This document shows positions 42,291-50,887 of a stretch of DNA of 64,000 nucleotides, in pieces. This stretch comes from Candidatus Gastranaerophilales bacterium (GTDB lineage Bacteria; Cyanobacteriota; Vampirovibrionia; Gastranaerophilales; Gastranaerophilaceae): NCBI GenBank assembly GCA_944324845.1, contig CALUXX010000002.1, forward strand, positions 230,496 to 294,495. Reading direction: 5' to 3'. The notes beneath the pieces were generated by a model, which saw only the letters and a program-made list of their open reading frames with translations, was not told the DNA's origin and ran no database searches. The first letter of the stretch is position 1. Every line of letters begins with the position of its first letter. A program made the translations under genes and the position numbers.

Positions 42291-42528
42291 ACATAATCGC
42301 AGACAATTAGTTCCTAAGCAATTAGGATTAAATAAGAAATTAGCTAATCGAGATTACACAAAGTACGAATGAATAACGTAAAAACGTTGAAGTACAAAAT
42401 AAATTAAATACGATTTATGTGTAAGATTTTGCGATTAAAACTAAAAAGCAAAGTCTTTTTTAGTTTTAAGGTCGATAACAAATATGATTGTCAAAGACAA
42501 TCGCAAGCAAACATTAAAGGAGCTGAAA
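42291..42528 (+). promoter_or_regulatory. Structured rplJ (L10) mRNA leader
   Basis: About 240 nt with no convincing gene. It contains a GNRA-capped hairpin TCCTAA-GCAA-TTAGGA (42312-42327), an AACGT-AAAA-ACGTT hairpin flanked by GTAC repeats (about 42364-42393), and a perfect 12-bp stem AAAACTAAAAAG / CTTTTTAGTTTT (42437-42466) before the SD AAAGGAG. The L10(L12)4 complex represses its own mRNA through a leader in many bacteria; these elements make that likely here. No match to a specific published motif is claimed. Confidence 0.55.
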
Positions 42529-43050
42529 ATGGCAACAAAAGCATTTAAATCAGAAAAAATAGATGCGATAAAGGCGAAAATTGAAAAAGCTCAAGTTGCA
42601 GTTATTACCGAATATCAAGGTTTAACAGTAGAAGATATCACAAAATTAAGACGTGAAATCCAAAAAGCCGGTGGTGACTATATGGTTACAAAAAACACAT
42701 TGGCAAAAATTGCTGTTAAAGGAACAGAATATGAAGCATTAACTGAAAAAATGAGCGGACCAATTGCATTAGCATTTGGATTTGAAGATCCAGTTACTCC
42801 TGCAAAAGCTGTTGCTAAATTTATCAAAGAATCTAAAAAAGGTGCTATTGTAGGTGCTGTATTAGATGGTAAATTATTAACAGAAGCAGAAACAAAAGCA
42901 TTGGCAGAACTTCCAACAAAAGACGAACTATATGCAAAAATGCTTGGATCAATCAATTCACCTGCATCAGGGATCGCAAACTCTATCAATGCAGTTCTAT
43001 CTCAACTTACAAGAGCAATGGCTGCAGTTCGCGACCAAAAAGCTGCTTAA
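42529..43050 (+). CDS. rplJ: 50S ribosomal protein L10 (uL10)
   Basis: 173 aa from ATG 42529 (SD AAAGGAG); upstream in-frame codons from 42484 are leader. Diagnostic: AVITEYQGLTVEDITKLRRE, YMVTKNTLAKIAVKGTEYE and GPIALAFGFEDPVTPAKAVA, with a C-terminal helix for L7/L12 binding (INAVLSQLTRAMAAVRDQ). rplK-rplA are not upstream and rpoB is not downstream of the pair. Confidence 0.97.
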   Translation: MATKAFKSEKIDAIKAKIEKAQVAVITEYQGLTVEDITKLRREIQKAGGDYMVTKNTLAKIAVKGTEYEALTEKMSGPIALAFGFEDPVTPAKAVAKFIKESKKGAIVGAVLDGKLLTEAETKALAELPTKDELYAKMLGSINSPASGIANSINAVLSQLTRAMAAVRDQKAA

Positions 43051-43131
43051 TCAAGCGGCATAAGTTAGGCCTTTGTGCTTAACGCAAAGTATTAGTAAAT
43101 AACTCAAAATAAAAATAAAAGGAGAAAAACA

Positions 43132-43503
43132 ATGAGTGTAGAATCAATTTTAGAATCAATTGAAAAATTAACATTATTAGAAGCAGCAGAATTAGTAAAA
43201 GCTATGGAAGAAAAATTTGGTGTATCAGCAGCAGCTCCAGTAGCAGTAGCAGCAGCTCCAGCAGCAGCAGCTCCAGCTGAAGATGCAGATGCTGAAGTTT
43301 CTGTTATCTTAGCATCAGTTCCAGCTGATAAGAAAATCGCTGTATTAAAAGAAGTTAGAACTTTAACAGGTTTAGGATTAAAAGAAGCTAAAGATTTAGT
43401 TGAAGCAGCTCCTAAAGCAGTTAAAGAAAACATCAAGAAAGATGAAGCAGAAGCTATCAAGAAAACTCTTGAAGCTGCTGGTGCAACTGTTGAAATCAAG
43501 TAG
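43132..43503 (+). CDS. rplL: 50S ribosomal protein L7/L12 (bL12)
   Basis: 123 aa. The N-terminal dimerisation domain ([20 protein letters not shown]) is followed by an Ala/Pro hinge (about 32-54) and a C-terminal domain with the conserved factor-binding helix [20 protein letters not shown] (67-86; K73, R76, K84), ending ATVEIK. It forms the ribosomal stalk that recruits translational GTPases. SD AAAGGAG. A strong terminator follows. Confidence 0.98.
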   Translation: MSVESILESIEKLTLLEAAELVKAMEEKFGVSAAAPVAVAAAPAAAAPAEDADAEVSVILASVPADKKIAVLKEVRTLTGLGLKEAKDLVEAAPKAVKENIKKDEAEAIKKTLEAAGATVEIK

Positions 43504-43525
43504 TTTTAACAGTTTATCTGAAGTA

Positions 43526-43555
43526 AAAAAGGACAGCCGTAAGGCTGTCCTTTTT
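43526..43555 (+). terminator. rplL terminator
   Basis: AAAAAGGACAGCC and GGCTGTCCTTTTT around GTAA. Confidence 0.93.
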
Positions 43556-43614
43556 GTTTGATTTTTAGTTTTTAATATGTTATTATGTACCTGCATGAAA
43601 TAGGAGGATTTTAA

Positions 43615-44019
43615 ATGTTAAAAGCATTAGCTGATATTGATTTTGATTATTTATTTTTAGCCGTAATAGTATTTCTTTTATTCTTAGTATTATTTGTGGC
43701 AAGAAAAGTATTTAAATTTAACATGGATACTTTTATTGTATCAATTTTTAGAAAGATTTTTCCTGAAAAAAAAAAGATAAATAATGCGACCGTAATCAAT
43801 AAATCTACAGGCAGCAAATCATTAGTTCTTCTAGATGCAGGTGCAAATAAGGCAACTGTTGTTGCGACTTTAAGACAAATTATGGGAATTGATTTGCCAA
43901 CAGCACAAAGTATGGTTGATAATGCTCCGACTGCGATACTTTCTAATATTTCAGATAAAGAAGCAGATATAAATAAAGCAGCATTAGAATTTGTTGGTGC
44001 TAAATTGGAAATAAAATAA
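43615..44019 (+). CDS. Membrane-anchored L7/L12 C-terminal-domain-like protein
   Basis: 134 aa. One membrane helix at residues 11-30 (DYLFLAVIVFLLFLVLFVAR), a basic linker, then residues 68-134 align over their whole length with the L7/L12 C-terminal domain: KATVVATLRQIMGIDLPTAQ corresponds to [31 protein letters not shown] to [11 protein letters not shown], and the end GAKLEIK to GATVEIK. R87 keeps the place of R76, but the lysines K73, K84 and K87 are A84, P95 and Q98, so factor binding as in the stalk is unlikely. SD AGGAGG. It has its own transcript after the rplL terminator. Confidence 0.85.
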   Translation: MLKALADIDFDYLFLAVIVFLLFLVLFVARKVFKFNMDTFIVSIFRKIFPEKKKINNATVINKSTGSKSLVLLDAGANKATVVATLRQIMGIDLPTAQSMVDNAPTAILSNISDKEADINKAALEFVGAKLEIK

Positions 44020-44089
44020 ACTATATAAAAATAAAAATTTTAAAAGCAGAGCTGAAAAATATTATTTTCCCTCTGTTTTTTATATTAAA

Positions 44090-44121
44090 AAATCGGATAA
44101 ATATTTTTATTTATCCGATTT
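44090..44121. terminator. Bidirectional terminator
   Basis: AAATCGGATAAATA and TATTTATCCGATTT around TTTT, between convergent genes ending at 44019 and 44150. A weaker AAAAGCAGAG...CTCTGTTTTTT stem (44043-44081) precedes it on the plus strand. Confidence 0.88.
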
Positions 44122-44149
44122 CTGTATAAGTTAAATTTAAAAATTTATA

Positions 44150-44839
44150 TTATATTGTTAGAATGAAGCCACCTTTTTCAGCATTTTTAAGAGCTTCACC
44201 ATCAATTTTTGCTCTAAGATTTTTGATATATTTATAAATATAATCTCTTGGCAATTCAAGCAAACTAGCCAAGTCTTTAGCATAAACAACTTTATTTTTG
44301 TTCGCTGCTAAATAATCAAAAACTTTTTGTTCTCTTTCAGTAAGAGATTTTTTAAGAACAATTCTAACATCATTTCTTAGTTCGTTATGAGATTTTTCGT
44401 TAAGAACTTCGTGAGCTTTTTGAGCAGATTTAGAAATTGTTTTTTTCTTTTTCTCAGTTTTTTTAGCTGGAAGAGTTGTTTTTTCAGCTTCTTTTTTGTG
44501 AGTTAAAGAAGTTTTAGGCTTTGTGGTTTTAGTTTCTTTTTTAACAGTTTCTTCAGAATCCATTTTAAGATTTTGAGCGGAGAAAGGAGATATATAAAGT
44601 TCTTTTTCCTTTTCATAAGCTCTATCAGCGATAGCACTAAGTCGTTCAACTTTAGTAGATTTCCAATCAGATTCATTTGAAATTACTGGTTTACCGTGAA
44701 GAACAATGTCGATAAGATCATTAGTTTCTTTTTTCTCCTCAACTTTTTTCCCTAATCTAGCAGCAAATTCCTCCAATGTAATTTTTTCTAAAGAACTTCT
44801 CCATTGTTTTATCTCTTCTTTGGTCAAGTATTCAGACAT
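44150..44839 (-). CDS. Lysine-rich protein with C-terminal winged-helix domain
   Basis: 229 aa. A helical N-terminus (YLTKEEIKQWRSSLEKITLE) is followed by a long Lys/Thr/Glu-rich disordered linker (about 95-150) and a winged-helix fold at about 165-229 (SLTEREQKVFDYLAANKNKV, DLASLLELPRDYIYKYIKNL, AEKGGFILTI). The last part looks like an OmpR/PhoB-type wHTH without receiver domain. It is probably a nucleoid- or promoter-binding protein; the basic linker would raise DNA affinity. SD GGAGATAATGA. Confidence 0.75.
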   Translation of the reverse strand: MSEYLTKEEIKQWRSSLEKITLEEFAARLGKKVEEKKETNDLIDIVLHGKPVISNESDWKSTKVERLSAIADRAYEKEKELYISPFSAQNLKMDSEETVKKETKTTKPKTSLTHKKEAEKTTLPAKKTEKKKKTISKSAQKAHEVLNEKSHNELRNDVRIVLKKSLTEREQKVFDYLAANKNKVVYAKDLASLLELPRDYIYKYIKNLRAKIDGEALKNAEKGGFILTI

Positions 44840-45001
44840 TCATTATCTCCTTACAAAAACTATTCCTAAATATATCCTTTAATAAGACTAATTTATCATA
44901 AACCATGCTCCATGACTCAAAATGTTTCACAACGTAAATTTTTATTTATTTTATTAACATTTGCGCCGAAAGGCTTGATTTTTCAGTATTCTTCTTACAA
45001 A

Positions 45002-45832
45002 TTAATCTTCTAAAAGTCTTGTATTAATTTTGCCAAATTTAGCAGACAAATTGTCTATAAAATGAATTAAATACAATTCCGGTTCCAAATCTTTTTGATC
45101 CAGATCAATAATTGCGCCCCAATCAGTTCTACCGTGGTGAGCTGCAATCATTTTGGCAATACGTTTAAAACCGGCATTCATACAAGTTGAAAATCCGTAT
45201 TGAGAGTGAGAAATCCATTCTTCTCTAAATCCCGGAGCATAATCAATTAAACCGGTTTCGGTATCAATAGTGTATTCAAAAATTTTGCCAAAATCGTGTA
45301 ATAAGCACGCTGCAAAAATTTCATCTTGATTGGCTTGATATGTAAAATGTTCCATATTAAGTTGTGCAAATTCCAAACATTCTACAGTATGAACAAGCAA
45401 ACCGCCGATATAATTGTGATGCATAAGTTTTGCAGCAGGCATTATTTTAAATTCAGGGTGTTGTTCAAATTGTGTTGATACAAATTCTCTTAATTTTTCG
45501 TCTTTAATTTTATTGATATAACTTTGAAGTTTAGCATAATATTTTTCAATATCTTTTTCATCAAGACCCAGTTTTGCTTCTTTAATTAATTCAAGAGCAG
45601 AAACCAGGCAGTTGTTAAATTTTTCATTGAAACTTGCAGATACAATTCTTACCAAGTTTCCGGTTCTAAAGAGTTTATTATCAAATCTATTTAGAGTTTC
45701 TTCCCATAATATACAATTTAAAACTGAGTCATCAACGGTATTTTTTAGTTGAAGTTTACCCATTTTAGTTCCGGCTTTAGTGTCGCCTATTGAAAATATA
45801 ACAACTTCGTAAGTATCTTCTGTGTTAAACAT
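45002..45832 (-). CDS. OB-fold/HD-domain protein, YhaM-like 3'-5' exoribonuclease
   Basis: 276 aa. An N-terminal OB-like beta domain (about 5-85, MGKLQLKNTVDDSVLNCILW) precedes an HD domain: HHNYIGGLLVHTVECLEFA, AACLLHDFGKIFEY and SHSQYGFSTCMNAGFKRIAK, with AAHHGR as the later His pair. This is the YhaM/CbfI order; the family degrades RNA and single-stranded DNA 3'-5'. Metal ligands H and D of the LLHDFGK motif are intact. SD AAAGGA. It follows ilvC by 22 bp. Confidence 0.85.
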   Translation of the reverse strand: MFNTEDTYEVVIFSIGDTKAGTKMGKLQLKNTVDDSVLNCILWEETLNRFDNKLFRTGNLVRIVSASFNEKFNNCLVSALELIKEAKLGLDEKDIEKYYAKLQSYINKIKDEKLREFVSTQFEQHPEFKIMPAAKLMHHNYIGGLLVHTVECLEFAQLNMEHFTYQANQDEIFAACLLHDFGKIFEYTIDTETGLIDYAPGFREEWISHSQYGFSTCMNAGFKRIAKMIAAHHGRTDWGAIIDLDQKDLEPELYLIHFIDNLSAKFGKINTRLLED

Positions 45833-45854
45833 TTTTATTCCTTTTTAATCTTGT

Positions 45855-46880
45855 CTAATTTTTATTTCTGTTAATAATTTTGTTATCATTACCCCAAACG
45901 AAAGATGAACGAATTTTTTCTCCTGTTTTTTCGATAGGGTGGTTTGAGTGTTCTTCTCTTAATTTGTTGAAATTTTTACAACCTGATTTCATTTCATTAG
46001 TAAATTCATCTGCAAATTTTCCTGATTGAATTTCTTTTAGAATTTCTCTCATTGCGTTTTTAGAAGCTTCTCCGATTACTCTTGGACCTCTTGTTAAATC
46101 ACCATATTCAGCGGTATTTGAAATAGAGTAGTGCATATCAGAAATTCCGCCTTGATTAACAAGATCTATAATTAATTTCATTTCGTGTAAAACTTCAAAA
46201 TAAGCCATATGTTTTGAATATCCTGCTTCAACCAAAACATCAAAACCGGCTTTCATTAAAGCCGATACACCACCACAGATGACTGCTTGTTCTCCGAATA
46301 AATCAGTTTCTGTTTCTTCTTTGAATGTAGTTTCTATTATACCAGCTCGACCTGCTCCGATAGCTGAAGCATAAGACAGTGCAACTTCTTTAGAATCTCC
46401 TGTTGCGTCATTTTCGATTGCGATTAAGCAAGGAACACCTTTTCCTTCAGTGTATTGACTTCTTACAGTATGTCCCGGACCTTTTGGAGCAACCATAATA
46501 ACATTTATATCTTTTGGCGGATTAATCTTCTTGTAGTGAATATTAAATCCGTGGGAAAACATTAAATATTGTCCTGCGTGCATATTAGGTTTAATTTGTT
46601 TTTCATAAACTTCTGCTTGAATTTCGTCAGGAATTAGAACTTGAACAATATCTGCTTGTTTTACTGCTTCTTCTATTGTCATTGTTTTAAATCCATATTG
46701 CTGAGCTTTTTTATCGGAATTGCCTCCCTGTCTAAGACCTAAAACAACATCGCAGCCTGAGTCTTTCAAATTCATAGATTGTCCGTAGCCTTGAGAGCCA
46801 AAACCTATAATTGCAATTTTTTTAGATTTTATCAAATCTTGATTGATATCTTTATCAAGGTAAATTTTAATATTTTCCAT
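45855..46880 (-). CDS. ilvC: Ketol-acid reductoisomerase (class I)
   Basis: 341 aa. The Rossmann motif GFGSQGYGQSMNLKDSG, the MVAPKGPGHTVRSQYTEG segment and DLFGEQAVICGG with metal ligands (ETETDLFGEQ) are typical; DLTRGPRVIG closes the knotted domain. It converts acetolactate to dihydroxyisovalerate in branched-chain amino acid synthesis. Short-form (class I) length. Other ilv/leu genes are not nearby. SD GAGG in AAAAGAGGTTATTATAG. Confidence 0.97.
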   Translation of the reverse strand: MENIKIYLDKDINQDLIKSKKIAIIGFGSQGYGQSMNLKDSGCDVVLGLRQGGNSDKKAQQYGFKTMTIEEAVKQADIVQVLIPDEIQAEVYEKQIKPNMHAGQYLMFSHGFNIHYKKINPPKDINVIMVAPKGPGHTVRSQYTEGKGVPCLIAIENDATGDSKEVALSYASAIGAGRAGIIETTFKEETETDLFGEQAVICGGVSALMKAGFDVLVEAGYSKHMAYFEVLHEMKLIIDLVNQGGISDMHYSISNTAEYGDLTRGPRVIGEASKNAMREILKEIQSGKFADEFTNEMKSGCKNFNKLREEHSNHPIEKTGEKIRSSFVWGNDNKIINRNKN

Positions 46881-46984
46881 CTATAATAACCTCTTTTCCC
46901 TCGTTTAAGTTTATTTTATCACGAAGAAATTATTATGGTTAAAGTAGGAGTTTATTTCTTGAATAAAAATATAATTAGAAAAAT

Positions 46985-47962
46985 TTAATTGGTTGTTATT
47001 TGGTTTTCACCAAGTAGAAAAACTTTCCAGCCTTCTGCAGGTTCTGCGATTGGTCTGTAGAAATCTTTTACTAATATTTGTCGAGTTTGTATCGGGGTAT
47101 AATTTTTTGAATTTAAGTAGATTTCCAGCTGTTCTGATTTTTTAGTGTAGGTTTTTTGTTTGATAATAGGGTAAAATGAGTGTCTTTTTTTTGCAATTTC
47201 GCATAACATTATGTTAATTATTTTTTCGTATTCAAAGTCATATCCACTACAAGTTGTTAATTCAAGTATATAATTCAAATTATCGCTGGTTGATATTGTA
47301 AAATACCCTAGAATATTATTATCATCTTCCAGAACGTATCTTATTTTGTACCCTTCCGTTAATCCTGAAAAGAATACTTCTTGAAATTCTTTTTTGTTCC
47401 TTATTAAAGAAGGTTTATAAATATTTATAAGCTCTGAATTATATAATTCTGCAATCGTTTCGGCATCAGAATTTTGGGCATAACGCCAGTGATAGTCATT
47501 ATTTTGTTGTGGGTTTGGTTTATCTATTTTCCATAATTTTTCAGAAGCACATTGTCTAAAACCACAACCTTTTATAAATAAGTTAAATAATTCATCGTGG
47601 CATTCGTCTATTGTTACAAAAAATGATGATGCACCTTTGGCGCCAAGTTTTTGAACAACAAAATTTACTAATTGTTGTCCAACTTCATACATATTATCTT
47701 TAAAAATTAATTTGGTTATATTGATTTTATATGGATTTCCTTGTGTTTGAGCTATTGTAATAAGCCCAAGTATTTCATGATTTTCAACCAGGATAAAAGA
47801 TTCAGGTTGGAATTTTAGGTTCAAAGGTAACATTGCATTTAGAAAACTGACAGGTGCATTTATAAGTGACTTTGCAGTTTTGTCATTTTCATCATTGCAT
47901 AGATAAGAAACCATTTTTTTTAATTTAGGATAATCAAAATATGTAAGTCTTCTAATTTGCAT
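46985..47962 (-). CDS. Tandem GNAT-fold acetyltransferase-like protein
   Basis: 325 aa. Two GNAT-like halves: 1-145 (RRLTYFDYPKLKKMVSYLC; ILVENHEILGLITIAQT; GAKGASSFFVTIDE; LFIKGCGFRQCASEKLWKI) and about 155-315 (WRYAQNSDAETIAELYNSEL; YVLEDDNNILGYFTIST). The QxxGxG/A acetyl-CoA loop is weak in both, so activity is uncertain. TATAAT (47969-47974) lies exactly 6 nt before the ATG and there is no SD, suggesting a leaderless mRNA. Confidence 0.7.
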   Translation of the reverse strand: MQIRRLTYFDYPKLKKMVSYLCNDENDKTAKSLINAPVSFLNAMLPLNLKFQPESFILVENHEILGLITIAQTQGNPYKINITKLIFKDNMYEVGQQLVNFVVQKLGAKGASSFFVTIDECHDELFNLFIKGCGFRQCASEKLWKIDKPNPQQNNDYHWRYAQNSDAETIAELYNSELINIYKPSLIRNKKEFQEVFFSGLTEGYKIRYVLEDDNNILGYFTISTSDNLNYILELTTCSGYDFEYEKIINIMLCEIAKKRHSFYPIIKQKTYTKKSEQLEIYLNSKNYTPIQTRQILVKDFYRPIAEPAEGWKVFLLGENQITTN

Positions 47963-48114
47963 ATTAATATTATAAGCCTTTTAACTTTGCTATGCAATAT
48001 ATAAGTTTAGATATTCAGTATTGTAAAATTTAATTTATAAAACAAAATTGAGATAACAAATTTTAAAGATGCTTTGTTTTATATAAATATCAGATTTGTA
48101 GAAAGGCTAGAATA

Positions 48115-48735
48115 ATGTTAGGTATTAATCTTGGTAGATTTTTAAATATTGGTGAAAGATTAGCAAAGTTAAGGTTGAAAAGTGTTGGCGAGGAAGAGTT
48201 AAGTCCTGTAGTAAAAGAGGCGAGAAAAGCTTTTGGTAAATCTTTGCATGGGGTTCGAGGAGATATTGCAATTTTTGATTCTAAAAATGGCAAAGCAACA
48301 GAATTTGCCAAATTAGGAGATGATGGTATTTTTCATCATTTAAAAACAAAATATGTATATAAACCGATTTTAAAGAAAAAAGGTATGAAACTATGTTCTC
48401 GTTATGATGAAATTGAAACGAAGAGTTTAGAAGGTGAAAATGTTCTAAAAATGAGAACATTAGAGCGTTTATATGATGGTGGTAGAAATCTTGTAAAAAA
48501 AATAAAGCGTATTGCATATTATGCTAAAGAAAATGAAGGTAATGTAGATTTAGTTAGAGTTAATGGGAGTAGTTTTTTAGAATATGACTATTCAAAGGGT
48601 ACATTCCATAAGTTAATTTCCTCAACCGGAAAGAACAATGGGCGTACAGCATTAGAAACAGGTGTTTTGAGCTTGGATAATGGTAATTTAGTAACTCAAA
48701 CAACTAAAAGAACCATATTACACGATAATTTTTAA
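48115..48735 (+). CDS. Hypothetical protein (206 aa)
   Basis: Basic soluble protein without signal peptide: LGRFLNIGERLAKLRLKSVG, FGKSLHGVRGDIAIFDSKNG and TLERLYDGGRNLVKKIKRIA, with beta-strand-like C-terminus (VDLVRVNGSSFLEYDYSKGT; DNGNLVTQTTKRTI). No family recognised. SD GAAAGG. An inverted repeat surrounds its stop codon. Confidence 0.65.
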   Translation: MLGINLGRFLNIGERLAKLRLKSVGEEELSPVVKEARKAFGKSLHGVRGDIAIFDSKNGKATEFAKLGDDGIFHHLKTKYVYKPILKKKGMKLCSRYDEIETKSLEGENVLKMRTLERLYDGGRNLVKKIKRIAYYAKENEGNVDLVRVNGSSFLEYDYSKGTFHKLISSTGKNNGRTALETGVLSLDNGNLVTQTTKRTILHDNF

Positions 48736-48751
48736 CTACAGTAATATGGTT
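48711..48751. repeat. 10-bp inverted repeat spanning a stop codon
   Basis: AACCATATTA (48711-48720) and TAATATGGTT (48742-48751) are perfect arms around a 21-nt loop containing the TAA at 48733-48735. There is no T run, so it is a weak terminator or RNA-stability element between convergent genes. Confidence 0.45.
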
Positions 48752-48778
48752 CTATAGGAAATTTTTAAATAATCTGAA

Positions 48779-49270
48779 TTATTTCAATTTTTCAGGTCTG
48801 CAAAAATAAGGGTTATTCTGATATTTAGCCCAAGTTATATAAGCCTGATTACCTTTTATTGTTGTTACTCCATTAGAAACGTAAGAGATTTTTCCTGTTT
48901 TTTCATCTGTTTTTTCAGAAAAGGTTTCAAGTCCAAAAGACTGAATGTCATTAGTTTTGGCCTTCATCGAATCATATAAATCATCAACTTGAATTGCTGA
49001 GAAACGGCAATTAAGTTTATATATATCGTTTGTTGTTTTCACAACTTCTTCGTACTTACAAAAGCCGCTAGACCAGCCTAAGATTTTACGATCTGTGGTG
49101 AAAGTATTTCCCTCAAATTCAGAGGTAATAGTTTCTTGATATGGTTCACAGTCTTTGAATTTTTTAATAAATTTTGAAGAAAATTTTGTAATATTCGCTG
49201 CGTAAGCACACATTCCGCAGGTAATAGTAATAGCAACACCTAATGCAAAAACTTTTTTTGATAATTTCAT
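48779..49270 (-). CDS. Exported hypothetical protein (163 aa)
   Basis: A signal peptide (KKVFALGVAITITCGMCAYA) is followed by a mature domain with four cysteines (FKDCEPYQET, GFCKYEEVV, KLNCRFSAIQ, YFCRPEKLK), probably two disulfides in the periplasm. The strand/turn pattern TITSEFEGNTFTTDRKILGW suggests a small beta sandwich. No family recognised. SD AGAGGGAT. Confidence 0.7.
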   Translation of the reverse strand: MKLSKKVFALGVAITITCGMCAYAANITKFSSKFIKKFKDCEPYQETITSEFEGNTFTTDRKILGWSSGFCKYEEVVKTTNDIYKLNCRFSAIQVDDLYDSMKAKTNDIQSFGLETFSEKTDEKTGKISYVSNGVTTIKGNQAYITWAKYQNNPYFCRPEKLK

Positions 49271-49421
49271 ACTATATCCCTCTTTTCATCTTTCCAGTAT
49301 TATAGCAAAAATCAGGTAATTTATCAAATAAGTTAATAATTTTCTAATAATTATTAAAATCTCATCATTTTGTATGATTTAAAAAAAAATAAAAGTGCTA
49401 ATATAACAATATACTCCTTAG

Positions 49422-49482
49422 AGACTAAGATACACATATCCCTAATCAACAGCTATGAACCTCAGTGCATAGCTTTTTTTTT
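49422..49482 (+). ncRNA. Candidate small RNA or mnmE attenuator
   Basis: A plus-strand intrinsic terminator (AGCTATG 49451-49457, CATAGCT 49468-49474, then eight further T residues) lies between two divergent genes where no plus-strand gene is upstream. A TATACT (49410-49415) is suitably placed for a start near 49422, and a small GATA-CACA-TATC hairpin precedes the terminator. The expected product is about 60 nt, without reading frame. The -35 is not recognisable. Confidence 0.45.
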
Positions 49483-49529
49483 GCTTAAGTTTAGTAATTA
49501 TAATAATTTTTTATAGTATAATTTAATGT

Positions 49530-50879
49530 ATGAATATAACTCAGGAATTTGAAACAATAGCAGCAATATCTACCCCTTTAGGAACCGGTGGGGTTGGAGT
49601 GATAAGAATATCCGGTGGAAAGAGTTTTGAAATTATTGCAAATATTTCAGACAAAAAGAATTTCCCGGCTGGAAAGATTTGTCACGGATGGATTTTAGAC
49701 GGTGAAACGAAAATAGATGAAGTAATAATACTACCATTCAAATCCCCAAACAGTTATACAGGGGAAGATGTTATTGAAATTCAATGTCACGGGGGTATTA
49801 ATGTAGTTCAAAACATTTTGGATGTTGTTTTAAAAAATGGCGCCAGAATGGCAGAACGTGGTGAGTTTACGAAGCGTGCCTTTTTGAATAAGAAACTTGA
49901 CTTATCTCAAGCAGAGGCTGTAGATGATTTAATACACGCAAAGACTTCTAATTTTGCAATTCAGTCCGCAAAAAATTTATCAGGAGTTTTGGGTGTTAAG
50001 ATAGGCGAAATAAAATCTGAAATTTTTGAAGTGACTTCAAGAATTGTTGCGGGAATTGATTTTCCAGAGGATGTTGTAGAGCCTGAGTATGAATATTTAA
50101 TTGATAAATTTAAAAAATCCTTAAATGATATAGATAAAATATTATCTTGTGCAAAATCATCTGATATTATGCGTCAGGGGATAAAAGTAGCAATAGTTGG
50201 ACGTCCAAATGTTGGAAAATCTTCATTGTTCAATTCTTTGTTAAATCTTGATAGAGCCATAGTTACAGATATTGCTGGAACTACACGAGATATAATCAAA
50301 GAAAATATCGATTTAGGTGTATCTGTTACATTGATAGATACTGCGGGGATAAGAGAATCAAGCACTATTGATAAGGTTGAGAAAATAGGTATTGAATATT
50401 CAAAACAATCAGCCAAAGAGGCCGATTTAAATATTTTCTTGTATGATGCAACTTGCGGTTTGTTGGATGAAGATAAAGAAATTTATGAAATTATCAAAGA
50501 TATGCCTCATATAGTTGTTGCAAATAAGTGTGATTTGATTGAGTTAAAAGATTTCAAAGAAATTTTACCTGATACGGTTAGGATTTCGACATATACAAAA
50601 GATGGGCTTGATGAATTGAAAAGCAAAATGAAGAAATTTGTATGTTCAATTTCACCTGAGGATACTGAATTTGTGACAAACAAACGTCAGCAAAACTGTT
50701 TAATCAGATGCAAAGAATCATTGCAAAATGCACTAAATGCAGCAGAACGTGAAGAACTGCAAGATATGATTTATATAGATTTAAAATCAGCATTGCTATC
50801 GCTAGATGAAATCACCGGCGAAGTAATTACGGATGAAATTCTAAATAATATCTTTGATCATTTTTGTATAGGTAAATAA
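49530..50879 (+). CDS. mnmE: tRNA modification GTPase MnmE (TrmE)
   Basis: 449 aa. The N-terminal folate-binding domain (TIAAISTPLGTGGVGVIRIS; EIQCHGGINVVQNILDVVL) is followed by the GTPase domain with GRPNVGKSSLFNSLL (G1), AGTTRDIIKE (G2), DTAGIRESS (G3) and NKCDLI (G4). The C-terminal FCIGK carries the catalytic cysteine. With MnmG it makes the cmnm5U34 modification in tRNA. TATAAT (49517-49522) lies 7 nt before the ATG with no SD, so the message is probably leaderless. Confidence 0.97.
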   Translation: MNITQEFETIAAISTPLGTGGVGVIRISGGKSFEIIANISDKKNFPAGKICHGWILDGETKIDEVIILPFKSPNSYTGEDVIEIQCHGGINVVQNILDVVLKNGARMAERGEFTKRAFLNKKLDLSQAEAVDDLIHAKTSNFAIQSAKNLSGVLGVKIGEIKSEIFEVTSRIVAGIDFPEDVVEPEYEYLIDKFKKSLNDIDKILSCAKSSDIMRQGIKVAIVGRPNVGKSSLFNSLLNLDRAIVTDIAGTTRDIIKENIDLGVSVTLIDTAGIRESSTIDKVEKIGIEYSKQSAKEADLNIFLYDATCGLLDEDKEIYEIIKDMPHIVVANKCDLIELKDFKEILPDTVRISTYTKDGLDELKSKMKKFVCSISPEDTEFVTNKRQQNCLIRCKESLQNALNAAEREELQDMIYIDLKSALLSLDEITGEVITDEILNNIFDHFCIGK

Positions 50880-50887
50880 AATAATAA

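Noticed and set aside
42484-42528. N-terminal extension of L10
   Set aside because: The 15 upstream codons are leader; the SD AAAGGAG lies ahead of ATG 42529, which matches the family start.
43104-43499. 131-codon frame antisense to rplL
   Set aside because: Created by the Ala/Glu-rich codons of rplL; no independent signal.
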